From a virus: a stretch of DNA of 24,834 nucleotides. The stretch lies in the IMG/VR virus record IMGVR_UViG_3300006919_011393, positions 1 to 24,834 of that record, one strand, 5' to 3'. Positions 14,583 to 21,715 of this stretch are shown piece by piece. Every line of letters begins with the position of its first letter. Position 1 is the stretch's first letter. Under the pieces are notes generated by a model that did not search any database, was not told where the DNA came from, and worked only from the letters and a program-made list of their open reading frames with translations. A program made the translations under genes and the position numbers.

Positions 14583-15179
14583 TTAATCCCACCAAGAGCC
14601 GAGAATGCCTTTGTTCTGGCTCTTATAAGTGCCATCAGCATTAAGATATTGAGCCGCCATTGCATTAGCTGCTTTTGGATTCTTAACTCTTATCCTTGCA
14701 ATGATTGCTGTAATTTCTCTAGCTGCCTGTTCTTCATTGTCGTTAAAGAAACCCTGTGCGCCACTAATTGCTTTGTTTGCCTCGGTCTGGCCTTCGGCTA
14801 AAGCTTCTGAGTAGTCTGATTCTTCAGTGCCTTGAGCAGCGGCATACTCTTCTGCTTCAACTTCCTTGCCGGTTGTTAAGGCAATTGCTTCATCAACCAT
14901 GCGCTGATCTTCTTTGCCCTGTAAAATCCCCTGTTGCTCTGCTGCCATTCCAACGTCGGCTGCTGCGGCAATAGCCCCACCACCCCTGGACTGATTGCGC
15001 TGTCCAGCAGCAGAGGATCTTGCAGCCCCAAACCTAATGCTTCTTTGGTTGTCTTTGGCCTGCCCCTTAAGGCGCTCGACTCGATCCTTAGAGTCTGTAA
15101 CGCCTTGTTGTTTTGCAGCAACGGCTCGAGATCGTCGGTCAGTTCTTTGTTGGTACTGGGTTTCAGCGGTAGTTGGCAT
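14583..15179 (-). CDS. Small internal virion (ejection) protein, gp14-like by position
   Basis: 198 residues, Ala/Gln/Glu rich with many Arg and Lys in the first third (RRSRAVAAKQQG, RLKGQAKDNQRSIRF). An Ala-rich stretch follows (GGGAIAAAADVGMAAEQQG), then an acidic middle (KEVEAEEYAAAQGTEESDY) and a helical C-terminal part ending WWD. A GAGG ribosome-binding site lies 8 nt upstream of the ATG. It comes immediately before a transglycosylase-bearing protein and a giant protein. T7 gp14 (196 residues) has the same size and place in the gp14-gp15-gp16 ejection set. Sequence similarity to gp14 is not evident; the assignment rests on size, Ala-rich helical character and order. Alternatively it is a scaffold-like internal protein. 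Confidence 0.55.
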   Translation of the reverse strand: MPTTAETQYQQRTDRRSRAVAAKQQGVTDSKDRVERLKGQAKDNQRSIRFGAARSSAAGQRNQSRGGGAIAAAADVGMAAEQQGILQGKEDQRMVDEAIALTTGKEVEAEEYAAAQGTEESDYSEALAEGQTEANKAISGAQGFFNDNEEQAAREITAIIARIRVKNPKAANAMAAQYLNADGTYKSQNKGILGSWWD

Positions 15180-15182
15180 GGT

Positions 15183-16748
15183 TTACCTCAATGTTTTTTT
15201 GCAAATAATATAGATCCAGCTTCCGCCAAATCCAGTAATAGTAACCGGTGCTCCATAGGAAGCAGGGTCGGTAACACCATCGCTGATTTTCCAGCGAATA
15301 TCTAGATACTGCTCACCGCCTTGCATTAGGGTGCCACCATTTAAAGCTGTTCGCGATGAGTTTCCTGTTGCAGCGTAAATCGGTTTTCCCTGAGGCTTAT
15401 AGCCGGTCCCGCCTGCCCCAGTTAAAGGGCACTGAAGAAGATCCCACGAATAACCAGAGGTTGCACCGCCAAAATGAAACCGATCACCCCGATCAATTAA
15501 ATAGTTTCCAATTGTCGCAGGTGTCCAGCTTGCATTCGCAACTTGTTCGACGTGAAAATGATCAGACATGTATCCGCTAATTAGCCCTACTCCAACATTG
15601 TGAGTTAGATTCGGGCTAGCAGCAACGCTGGGTCTTGTTGATAAGGTTCCGTTTCCTGCTGTGTAATTTGAAGCGATAATCACATGGTGGATTGCAATAG
15701 GATATTGCAATGCCACCAGCGCTCTATCCATTGTTTGGAAGTTTCCTGCTCCAGCAGATGACCAAGGCAGAAAATGCGGATTCATTTGATTGCCAATAAC
15801 ATGGCCTGGTGATGGATAGGTACCACCGTGAGTCTGAGGCTGACCACCAAACATTGGCACAGCAATAACCTCATAAGCCATATCACTAGATAAGCCTTCT
15901 TTAATCCTGGTTTGAGCCCGACGATTAAAACCGCCCCTTAGTTTTCGCCCAACAAAATCATCAATTAATTTAAGGTTGGTATTAACCCCAACATTTGTTC
16001 CGGCTTTAATCGTTGTGTCGCCAGCAGGAACGGTTGGAGACTGAGGAGTAAAGTTTCTCGATGTTGCTGGAGCGTTCTGGGAGTTAGCAGATTCATCTCT
16101 AGTTGTAAGTTTTGTCTTAAACTTAAGGCTAACATTTAAAGATACTCGGCAAGTATCTTCAGGAACAGTTATTTTAACTAAGTATGATTTGGTGTGGTCA
16201 AACAGAACAGACAAGCCAGCTTGAACATGAGGGTTCATTCTATTGTAAGGATTAATTAATCCAATGTCAGGCAGGGAAATTGTAAAGACACTGTTACCGA
16301 ATGAGTCAAAATTTGTGCTGTCAATTTTATGGCTAAGTATATCTACAGTTAAAGACGCACCTTTATTGTAATCGACAGTTCCCTGAGCAGGCTCTGCCGC
16401 ATCAGTTTGAATTCCATTAACAGATCCATTTTCAGTTTTTGTGTCTTGTCCGATTGAGACTTCTGTTAGCTCATAGTTTTCAATATCGTTTACTGTCCCT
16501 GTAAATTTATCCTGCAAAGCTGGCAGAATAAACGGAGCAGAAATTAAACTAATATGATTAGGCGCTCCGGTGTTTGCTTTTGTAATCAAAGGAAAAGAAA
16601 GGTTAATCCTAAACGTTCCGTTTGATTTTTCATAGTTATCAACAGGCAAACCAGAAGCAGTTAGCGCCGTTAGTGCTGAAGCAATCGGATCAAAAACGTG
16701 CTCGACTAAAAGCTTAATCCCTCGAGTTAATCGTTTGAAACTAGTCAC
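15183..16748 (-). CDS. Virion structural protein, probable tail fibre/appendage, unknown
   Basis: 521 residues beginning at a GTG codon (GTG ACT AGT) inside the last codons of the preceding gene. It has an amphipathic N-terminal helix (FKRLTRGIKLLVEHVFDPIA), then a beta-rich body, an Ala/Ser/Pro linker near residues 220-245 (NSQNAPATSRNFTPQSP), and a Gly/Asn/His-rich C-terminal half (HFHVEQVANASWTPATIGN, YIICKKTLR at the end). Composition and arrangement are those of a fibre or receptor-interacting protein. It ends just before the ejection proteins, where podoviruses often place appendages. No motif identifies it. Codons near residues 345-356 form a 14-bp bulged hairpin (15685-15718). Confidence 0.6.
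   Translation of the reverse strand: MTSFKRLTRGIKLLVEHVFDPIASALTALTASGLPVDNYEKSNGTFRINLSFPLITKANTGAPNHISLISAPFILPALQDKFTGTVNDIENYELTEVSIGQDTKTENGSVNGIQTDAAEPAQGTVDYNKGASLTVDILSHKIDSTNFDSFGNSVFTISLPDIGLINPYNRMNPHVQAGLSVLFDHTKSYLVKITVPEDTCRVSLNVSLKFKTKLTTRDESANSQNAPATSRNFTPQSPTVPAGDTTIKAGTNVGVNTNLKLIDDFVGRKLRGGFNRRAQTRIKEGLSSDMAYEVIAVPMFGGQPQTHGGTYPSPGHVIGNQMNPHFLPWSSAGAGNFQTMDRALVALQYPIAIHHVIIASNYTAGNGTLSTRPSVAASPNLTHNVGVGLISGYMSDHFHVEQVANASWTPATIGNYLIDRGDRFHFGGATSGYSWDLLQCPLTGAGGTGYKPQGKPIYAATGNSSRTALNGGTLMQGGEQYLDIRWKISDGVTDPASYGAPVTITGFGGSWIYIICKKTLR
15685..15718 (-). repeat. Bulged inverted repeat, 14 bp, tail appendage gene
   Basis: TGGTGG-ATTGCAAT (15685-15698) pairs with ATTGCAAT (15704-15711) and CCACCA (15713-15718). 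G15712 is the only bulge and the loop is AGGAT. It has the same plan as 80-109 and 4548-4577 but is less GC-rich. Encodes LVALQYPIAIHH. Confidence 0.85.
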
Positions 16749-17625
16749 GTTCTAATCGCTCTAAAAGAGTAAGGCTCATTGTTGGGATCATAGTTTGCCA
16801 GGGCTTTGTACCAAAGGGAGCCTTGTTATCATCAGGCAGAATCAAAGAAAACCGAAGCTGAGAGTATGGTGGCACTGGAATCCTAAGGTTTTCTTCCCGA
16901 ACCCTAAGAGAAGTAGTCAGACCATTACCCATTGTAGATAAAAGATTAGGCTGAATGTCAGCAGAAAAAGCAGGCGGACTAATTGCTGTAGCTAATGACT
17001 GAGCACTTAACGCTGTAAAATCGTATTTATGCCAAAGAACATTATTAGATGTTTGGATGTTTGGAATAAACGGATTGTCTAAAGTTAAAGTCAAATGAAT
17101 ATTATCAATTGAAGAATTAGGCGCTCGCCCATCAGGAGGGGATGAGTCGTACTCATACCCATTAACAAAAAAATTAGCGTAAGAAGCAAGCAACGCATCT
17201 ATACCATCAATAACAACAGGCGACGCACCAATGGCTAAAGTTGTTGTCCAAGCAACTTGGTTTGCTCCGTAACCAGGATTGTTTCCGGTAATTGGAGACT
17301 GGTAATCTAAACGATTGCCTTTAAACCTAGCCCGATTAATTGTTGGAATACCGCCCGCTGTGCTTGGGTTGTAAACAGGCATGTAAGGTAAAGCGACATA
17401 GTTGCCAGCAATTGCTGACTCAGTAGCTAGTCTGGTATCTGCATTATCAGTCCAAGGAAGGTACTTCATAACAACTTGTGTTTGAGTCCACCGTTGCTCG
17501 AAAAACCCATCAGGAACTTCGTTGATAAATTTTTCTAAGTCCTGGAGCGCAGACTCTATTCTGTCTCCATCAATAGTTGTTCCGTCAGAAAACTGCTGAT
17601 CTGTAATGTGCCGAATAGATGACAT
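16741..17625 (-). CDS. Virion structural protein, probable tail appendage, unknown
   Basis: 294 residues. The N-terminus (ITDQQFSDGTTIDGDRIESA, followed by a helix ending VPDG) resembles a segment I associate with appendage proteins of environmental podoviruses, a short helical attachment unit followed by beta structure. The rest is beta-rich without charge clustering, includes NGYEYDSSPPDG and IPVPPYSQLRFSLILPDD, and ends MSLTLLERLERD. A good ribosome-binding site (GGAGAAG) lies just upstream, and its start shares one base with the previous stop. Its own end overlaps the next gene by eight bases. No enzymatic motif is visible. Position between nozzle and ejection genes suggests a tail fibre, spike or collar component; the specific role is not known. 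Confidence 0.6.
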   Translation of the reverse strand: MSSIRHITDQQFSDGTTIDGDRIESALQDLEKFINEVPDGFFEQRWTQTQVVMKYLPWTDNADTRLATESAIAGNYVALPYMPVYNPSTAGGIPTINRARFKGNRLDYQSPITGNNPGYGANQVAWTTTLAIGASPVVIDGIDALLASYANFFVNGYEYDSSPPDGRAPNSSIDNIHLTLTLDNPFIPNIQTSNNVLWHKYDFTALSAQSLATAISPPAFSADIQPNLLSTMGNGLTTSLRVREENLRIPVPPYSQLRFSLILPDDNKAPFGTKPWQTMIPTMSLTLLERLERD

Positions 17626-18272
17626 CAGACTTCTCCACCAATTCTTGTCACAGTTAACCCGTGCGAATGAGTAGTCATATTGCTTCCGCCTATAATGTAC
17701 ACACCTGGAATAGGGCCAAGAGCGGGAGCAGCTGCTGCGTTAGCATTTTGGACTACAGTGCCTACCCCGTTCATAGCCCCTGTTATATGACTAGACCTAA
17801 AGATGCAGCCCGAAAACGTGGCGCTACTTCCTGACTCAACCAAAACAAAACACTTAGTAGTAGTGGGAGCAGGAACCTCAATAGGAGCATTATACTTCCT
17901 TTGAAAGATGCAGTTATTAAAAGTAACTCGAGCATTGTTACTGATCTTAATTAAATGACTAACGTTTGACGGATCGTTTCTTTGAGTAAAAAAAAGCCCA
18001 TTCAAACAGCTATGCGATTTTATATTTACAATGCGCGTTACTGTTGCCCCTGGAGCACCCCAAAGGGTGCTCAGGGGCTTAGTAAGGGAGAAGCCCTCAT
18101 GAGTACCGCTGCCCATAAAGTAATCGTTGTGGGACTCCGCTCGCTCCTGAAGAGCTTCACCATTGTTTACTCTAATAACATCACCAGCAAACCCAGCCTT
18201 AATGCTGTTGTTCATTGATTCCTGGCCAATAACACCTAAGCCAGTAATGTCATTAAAGCTAAAGCCACTCAT
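17625..18272 (-). CDS. Probable beta-helix tail appendage protein
   Basis: 215 residues. The middle shows short repeated strands with stacked Asn/Cys/Phe positions, ARVTFNNCIFQRK and then SATFSGCIFRSSHI about 50 residues later. This is the ladder pattern of right-handed parallel beta-helices used in phage tail spikes and fibres. The C-terminal part is Ala/Gly rich with HSHGLTVTRIGG. No catalytic residues are evident, so it may be a structural or receptor-binding tailspike-like component. The ATG overlaps the nozzle stop by four bases; an AGAAGG ribosome-binding site sits about 11 nt upstream. The codons for residues about 65-77 also form a 14-bp hairpin (18046-18078). Too short for a complete enzymatic tailspike. 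Confidence 0.55.
   Translation of the reverse strand: MSGFSFNDITGLGVIGQESMNNSIKAGFAGDVIRVNNGEALQERAESHNDYFMGSGTHEGFSLTKPLSTLWGAPGATVTRIVNIKSHSCLNGLFFTQRNDPSNVSHLIKISNNARVTFNNCIFQRKYNAPIEVPAPTTTKCFVLVESGSSATFSGCIFRSSHITGAMNGVGTVVQNANAAAAPALGPIPGVYIIGGSNMTTHSHGLTVTRIGGEV
18046..18078 (-). repeat. Bulged inverted repeat, 14 bp, beta-helix gene
   Basis: GCCCCTG (18046-18052) and AGCACCC (18054-18060) pair with GGGTGCT (18065-18071) and CAGGGGC (18072-18078). G18053 is the only bulge and the loop is CAAA. Encodes KPLSTLWGAPGA. Confidence 0.85.
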
Positions 18273-21055
18273 CGGCCGGTGCGCCTTCTGCCGCCGCCGG
18301 CCCTAAAGACACCCCGAAGATTTAACAGGGTAAGCGACTCTGCTTTATTTTGAATAAAACCAAAGACCATATAGCTAATCCGCTCGCCTTTAACACTGTC
18401 GGAAGTAGCAATAGTATCAACCTGCTGATCATCAATAAGATAATTTCCATCTGCACTGTTCCCCTGGCTGCCCCATTTAATTTCTATGTTTGAAAAAACA
18501 CGAGTAGACATAGCCAATGCAGCGTTTCTAAACCGAGAACGAATAGTTCCCTTGTTTTCAATCTTAGAAATGTCGCCATCAAAATCTACAATCTGAGAAG
18601 TGTAGTCTTTTCTGTCTGAGCCCAGGATAACATTATACAATCCCCAAACCCAAAGAGGAACAAGCTTGGTCGTTCCTCGGCCTCGAGAGCTAAGGCGAGC
18701 ATAGATACCCCTAGCTCTTAACTGTATTCCTGATTCGCTTACTTCATTAGACTTAAAAGCCCAGTCAACAGGCTGTGCTTTAGCGTCATTATTGTGGCTA
18801 TCTGATGGGCCAATAAACTGCTTTGTCCACACCATTAAACCAGAGGGGTTAATTGCCGCAGTCCCGTTAAGCAGTCTTACCTCAACCGGCTCAAAGCCAA
18901 AGCCCGCAACACTGCTAACTGTTTTCTTTTTAATCGTAATATTAATTAGTGGGTTTTTAAATTTTTCAGCTAGATTTATATAAGGCTGCATGTTCCAGCT
19001 TGCGGCAGGCGCTGCATTCCCATCAAACTTGATATGCAAGTAGTCCCCGGTTGGTGTTGGGTTTTTTGCTACATCTGTAATTTTACAGATAGTAAGCCCG
19101 GCTACTGATCGCGCTCTTTCAGCCGGCATAAAAAACCCAACGTCTGATGTAACAGCATTAGGCTCAAAGTCCCATTCTGTTTTATCAAACTTAAGCAGCA
19201 ACTCCCACTCATAGAGTGGAGCCTTAGGCGAAGAGACCGGTGCAACTAAATAGAAAGGAATAGTATAATAAGGATCTTCTAATGAAATATCCTCATAAGG
19301 CTCATCAATAAAGAAACACCCATTATCATAAGCAGCGTCAGGCATAACCGATGGGACGTATTTTCCGCACCCTAAGCGGTAGTCTTCATTATCAGTAGAT
19401 CGGTCAATTGCTCCACCTAGACCAAGGCGACAGGCAACATAGTTATAAGCGTTGCTTGGCGCACTGTTTGCCGCAGTAATTGCTCCAGATGGAATTGTAT
19501 TGGGAGATGTACCAACAACCTGGTGCGTGTTATCTGCAATTGAATTGTTAACCGTTCCGCAAACAGCAAAGATATCTTCAGTTGTTGCGAGCACATAAGG
19601 ATCAACTAAGTTTCTAGAAGCGCTAACAATTGGAATTCCAATAGCGCTAGTATTAGCAACGCTCTCCATAGGCCACCAAGACCAAAGCCCAGTAAAACAC
19701 CAGCAGCCATTTATACTAGGAACACCCATAATAAGGGCTTTTTTATCATGGTTATAAGCTAAGGTAACTCGATCGTCATCAAACGAAATCAGAGTTCTTG
19801 GTGGATCAACGGTATCAATATCTACCCAGCCTGAATTGGATTCATAATAGCTGGTCATTGGGTTGGTCATTTGACCATGCCCACCCCAGAAACCACGAAT
19901 AGGATCTGAGATTTCTTTTAAGCTAGCCCCGTCAGGCGAAACATAAACACCAGTATGAGATACCCAAACAAGATCATCTTCAAGCATTGTGATTGCTTGC
20001 TGCCCAATGCAGCCAACGCTTTCGCTTACCTTGATGGGTGGCCGACCCTGGGAAATAACATTGCCCTCACTCGGAACGTAAAGAAACATTTCGTTTCGAG
20101 TAAAGATAATTAGGTTTCCACGGAACTCATACAAAGCAGTAACAGCTTGGTTTGAGGGGATCTCAATAAAGTTCTGAGCGATAACAGTGTTCGGAGAATT
20201 AACATCCGAAAACCAAACCTCATAATCTGTTGCGTATGCAATGCGACCACGAAAAGAAACAGCAGCTACAATCTTTGAGATCTGGCTATCTTTTGCGTAA
20301 ACAAAGCCCTCTTCATAAACACCAGGAACAAAATGAATTTTACTAATTAAACTAGTTTCAGAGTGCCCTGTCGCAAAATCAAACAAAGAACTCCGCTGAA
20401 GCTGCATGTATCTTTGCGCCCCAAAGTCAGCAGGGTTGTAATAAAACAAACCTGTTTCAGTTGAGCCAAAATAAATGAAGTCTCGAGAAGCAGAAAAAAA
20501 CCATTTTGATTTTTTGTCTGCCTTAATGAAGCTGCTATTGTCTCGATCAAATGAGGTCTCATAACAGCCATACCACTCAGACGGGTAGTTGTTGTTAAAG
20601 TTTGGTTCTAAAATAATTGAATCATCAGGAGCACGCATTGATGTGGTGTTGTGAAGAACCTCTTCCCACACACGATCGGTCGTAATGTCATAAATCCTAA
20701 CACCGTAATACCGATCTCTGTTTTGGATTCTGTTATCTGCACCTACATCGTTTGGGCTTGCCTCGAGAAGAAAGACCGAAAGAACCTGCTCGTTACCAAA
20801 GTTTGTTTTAACAAAGCAGCTTCCAAGGTGCTTTGTGTAGCCATAAGCAACAGGCAAAAAATCAGACGCAACAGAATCTTTATAGATAATATTGTTGCCA
20901 AGAGTAGTGTCTAGCTCAGCGAGTACACCCCATCCTGGTCTTACAGAAATAGCCTCATCAGCACGCCAAAGGTTCTGAGCCCAAACACCACGGACAACAC
21001 CGTCTTGTTCTACGCCCTTAGTGAGAAGCTCGCGCTCATTACCTGCTGTAGCCAT
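18269..21055 (-). CDS. Tail nozzle / tubular-B-like beta-propeller protein
   Basis: 928 residues, strongly beta-rich throughout. The region around residues 267-372 carries the pattern seen in podovirus nozzle and P22 gp10-type stabilisation proteins: FRGRIAYATDYEVWFSDVNS ('own-it, shows-as-FSD' blade), NQAVTALYEFRGNLIIFTRN, then VSESVGCIGQQAITML with DLVWVSHTGVYV and LKEISDPI. These look like successive propeller blades that test and gate a short tail. The C-terminal half (from about residue 500) is less recognisable, with several hydrophobic beta strands, and ends in a basic RAGGGRRRTGR tail. The start directly abuts the adaptor stop, as expected for the adaptor-nozzle pair. Length is at the long end for nozzle proteins. 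I am fairly confident of a tail-tube or nozzle role, less of exact orthology. Confidence 0.7.
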   Translation of the reverse strand: MATAGNERELLTKGVEQDGVVRGVWAQNLWRADEAISVRPGWGVLAELDTTLGNNIIYKDSVASDFLPVAYGYTKHLGSCFVKTNFGNEQVLSVFLLEASPNDVGADNRIQNRDRYYGVRIYDITTDRVWEEVLHNTTSMRAPDDSIILEPNFNNNYPSEWYGCYETSFDRDNSSFIKADKKSKWFFSASRDFIYFGSTETGLFYYNPADFGAQRYMQLQRSSLFDFATGHSETSLISKIHFVPGVYEEGFVYAKDSQISKIVAAVSFRGRIAYATDYEVWFSDVNSPNTVIAQNFIEIPSNQAVTALYEFRGNLIIFTRNEMFLYVPSEGNVISQGRPPIKVSESVGCIGQQAITMLEDDLVWVSHTGVYVSPDGASLKEISDPIRGFWGGHGQMTNPMTSYYESNSGWVDIDTVDPPRTLISFDDDRVTLAYNHDKKALIMGVPSINGCWCFTGLWSWWPMESVANTSAIGIPIVSASRNLVDPYVLATTEDIFAVCGTVNNSIADNTHQVVGTSPNTIPSGAITAANSAPSNAYNYVACRLGLGGAIDRSTDNEDYRLGCGKYVPSVMPDAAYDNGCFFIDEPYEDISLEDPYYTIPFYLVAPVSSPKAPLYEWELLLKFDKTEWDFEPNAVTSDVGFFMPAERARSVAGLTICKITDVAKNPTPTGDYLHIKFDGNAAPAASWNMQPYINLAEKFKNPLINITIKKKTVSSVAGFGFEPVEVRLLNGTAAINPSGLMVWTKQFIGPSDSHNNDAKAQPVDWAFKSNEVSESGIQLRARGIYARLSSRGRGTTKLVPLWVWGLYNVILGSDRKDYTSQIVDFDGDISKIENKGTIRSRFRNAALAMSTRVFSNIEIKWGSQGNSADGNYLIDDQQVDTIATSDSVKGERISYMVFGFIQNKAESLTLLNLRGVFRAGGGRRRTGR
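18274..18302 (-). promoter_or_regulatory. Hairpin presenting the ribosome-binding site of the beta-helix gene
   Basis: GGCCGG (18274-18279) and CCGGCC (18297-18302) can pair, leaving the AGAAGG ribosome-binding site in the loop and the ATG (18272) immediately beyond the stem. It overlaps the last codons of the nozzle gene, which encode the basic GGGRRRTGR tail. A translational-coupling structure is plausible. Confidence 0.45.
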
Positions 21056-21715
21056 TTAAAAATTCCCGTTGTCAAAGTCGCTAACGTATTGCGAACCCTC
21101 TCGACTTCTACCTGATTCAAGAAAACCTTTTAAGTCAGCAAGGCGACGCTTTGATTCTTGGATAATTTGAGCGCTGTCAGCGCCATCTCTAATAGCATAT
21201 TTGCCATACGCATATAGAGGTATCATATCATGAAACCCATCAAGGTCATCAATATATGCTTGGTGAGCATTAAAATCGACATTGTGAAATGGGATATACT
21301 CTAAACGATAAGCTGCATTTTCAGACGCATAAGTAATAATTTTCTTATTAACAAATGTGTAAGACCAGGTTCCAAGCGTTCTTTCTGACGGCATAGCATC
21401 TAAGTAGCGAATAACCTGGTTGTCGCCAGTTGTATTAATCCTTGCTAGCCGAAGTATCCTTTCAAGCTTTGTTCCCATAACTGCGGTTTCACCAAGGAGA
21501 ACCGGAGTTGTAGTTGTAAGGTCAGCAATCCCACTAGTGGGCATCGTAAACAGGTGCTCAACAGAATAAATAAAAGGATCAATAGCGCAGACCTGACGAC
21601 GAAACTCGTGATAGGCTTGGCTTAAATACAGATTGACTTGGTTGTTTGTTAAAAACGTATTGTCGTCTTCGTCCGCATAAGAGCGAAACATATCTTTTAC
21701 TTCGGTAGTGTTCAT
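21056..21715 (-). CDS. Head-to-tail adaptor-like protein
   Basis: 219 residues. It begins with two helices (MNTTEVKDMFRSYADED, then NNQVNLYLSQAYHEFRRQV), continues with a beta-rich middle, and ends with a helical stretch (FHDMIPLYAYGKYAIRDGAD, then IIQESKRRLADLKGFLES) and a loose tail. Helix-beta-helix proteins of this size placed between portal and nozzle genes are usually the adaptor ring that seals the portal and binds the tail (the role of T7 gp11 or P22 gp4). The start overlaps the portal stop by four bases with GGAGG upstream, and its own TAA abuts the next ATG. Assignment is by position and fold pattern, not a diagnostic motif; a different connector protein is possible. Confidence 0.65.
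   Translation of the reverse strand: MNTTEVKDMFRSYADEDDNTFLTNNQVNLYLSQAYHEFRRQVCAIDPFIYSVEHLFTMPTSGIADLTTTTPVLLGETAVMGTKLERILRLARINTTGDNQVIRYLDAMPSERTLGTWSYTFVNKKIITYASENAAYRLEYIPFHNVDFNAHQAYIDDLDGFHDMIPLYAYGKYAIRDGADSAQIIQESKRRLADLKGFLESGRSREGSQYVSDFDNGNF

Noticed and set aside
17138-17160. Nine-pair hairpin with one mismatch in the 294-residue protein gene
   Set aside because: Borderline; the inner six-pair ATGAGT/ACTCAT stem is common enough that I did not list it as a feature.
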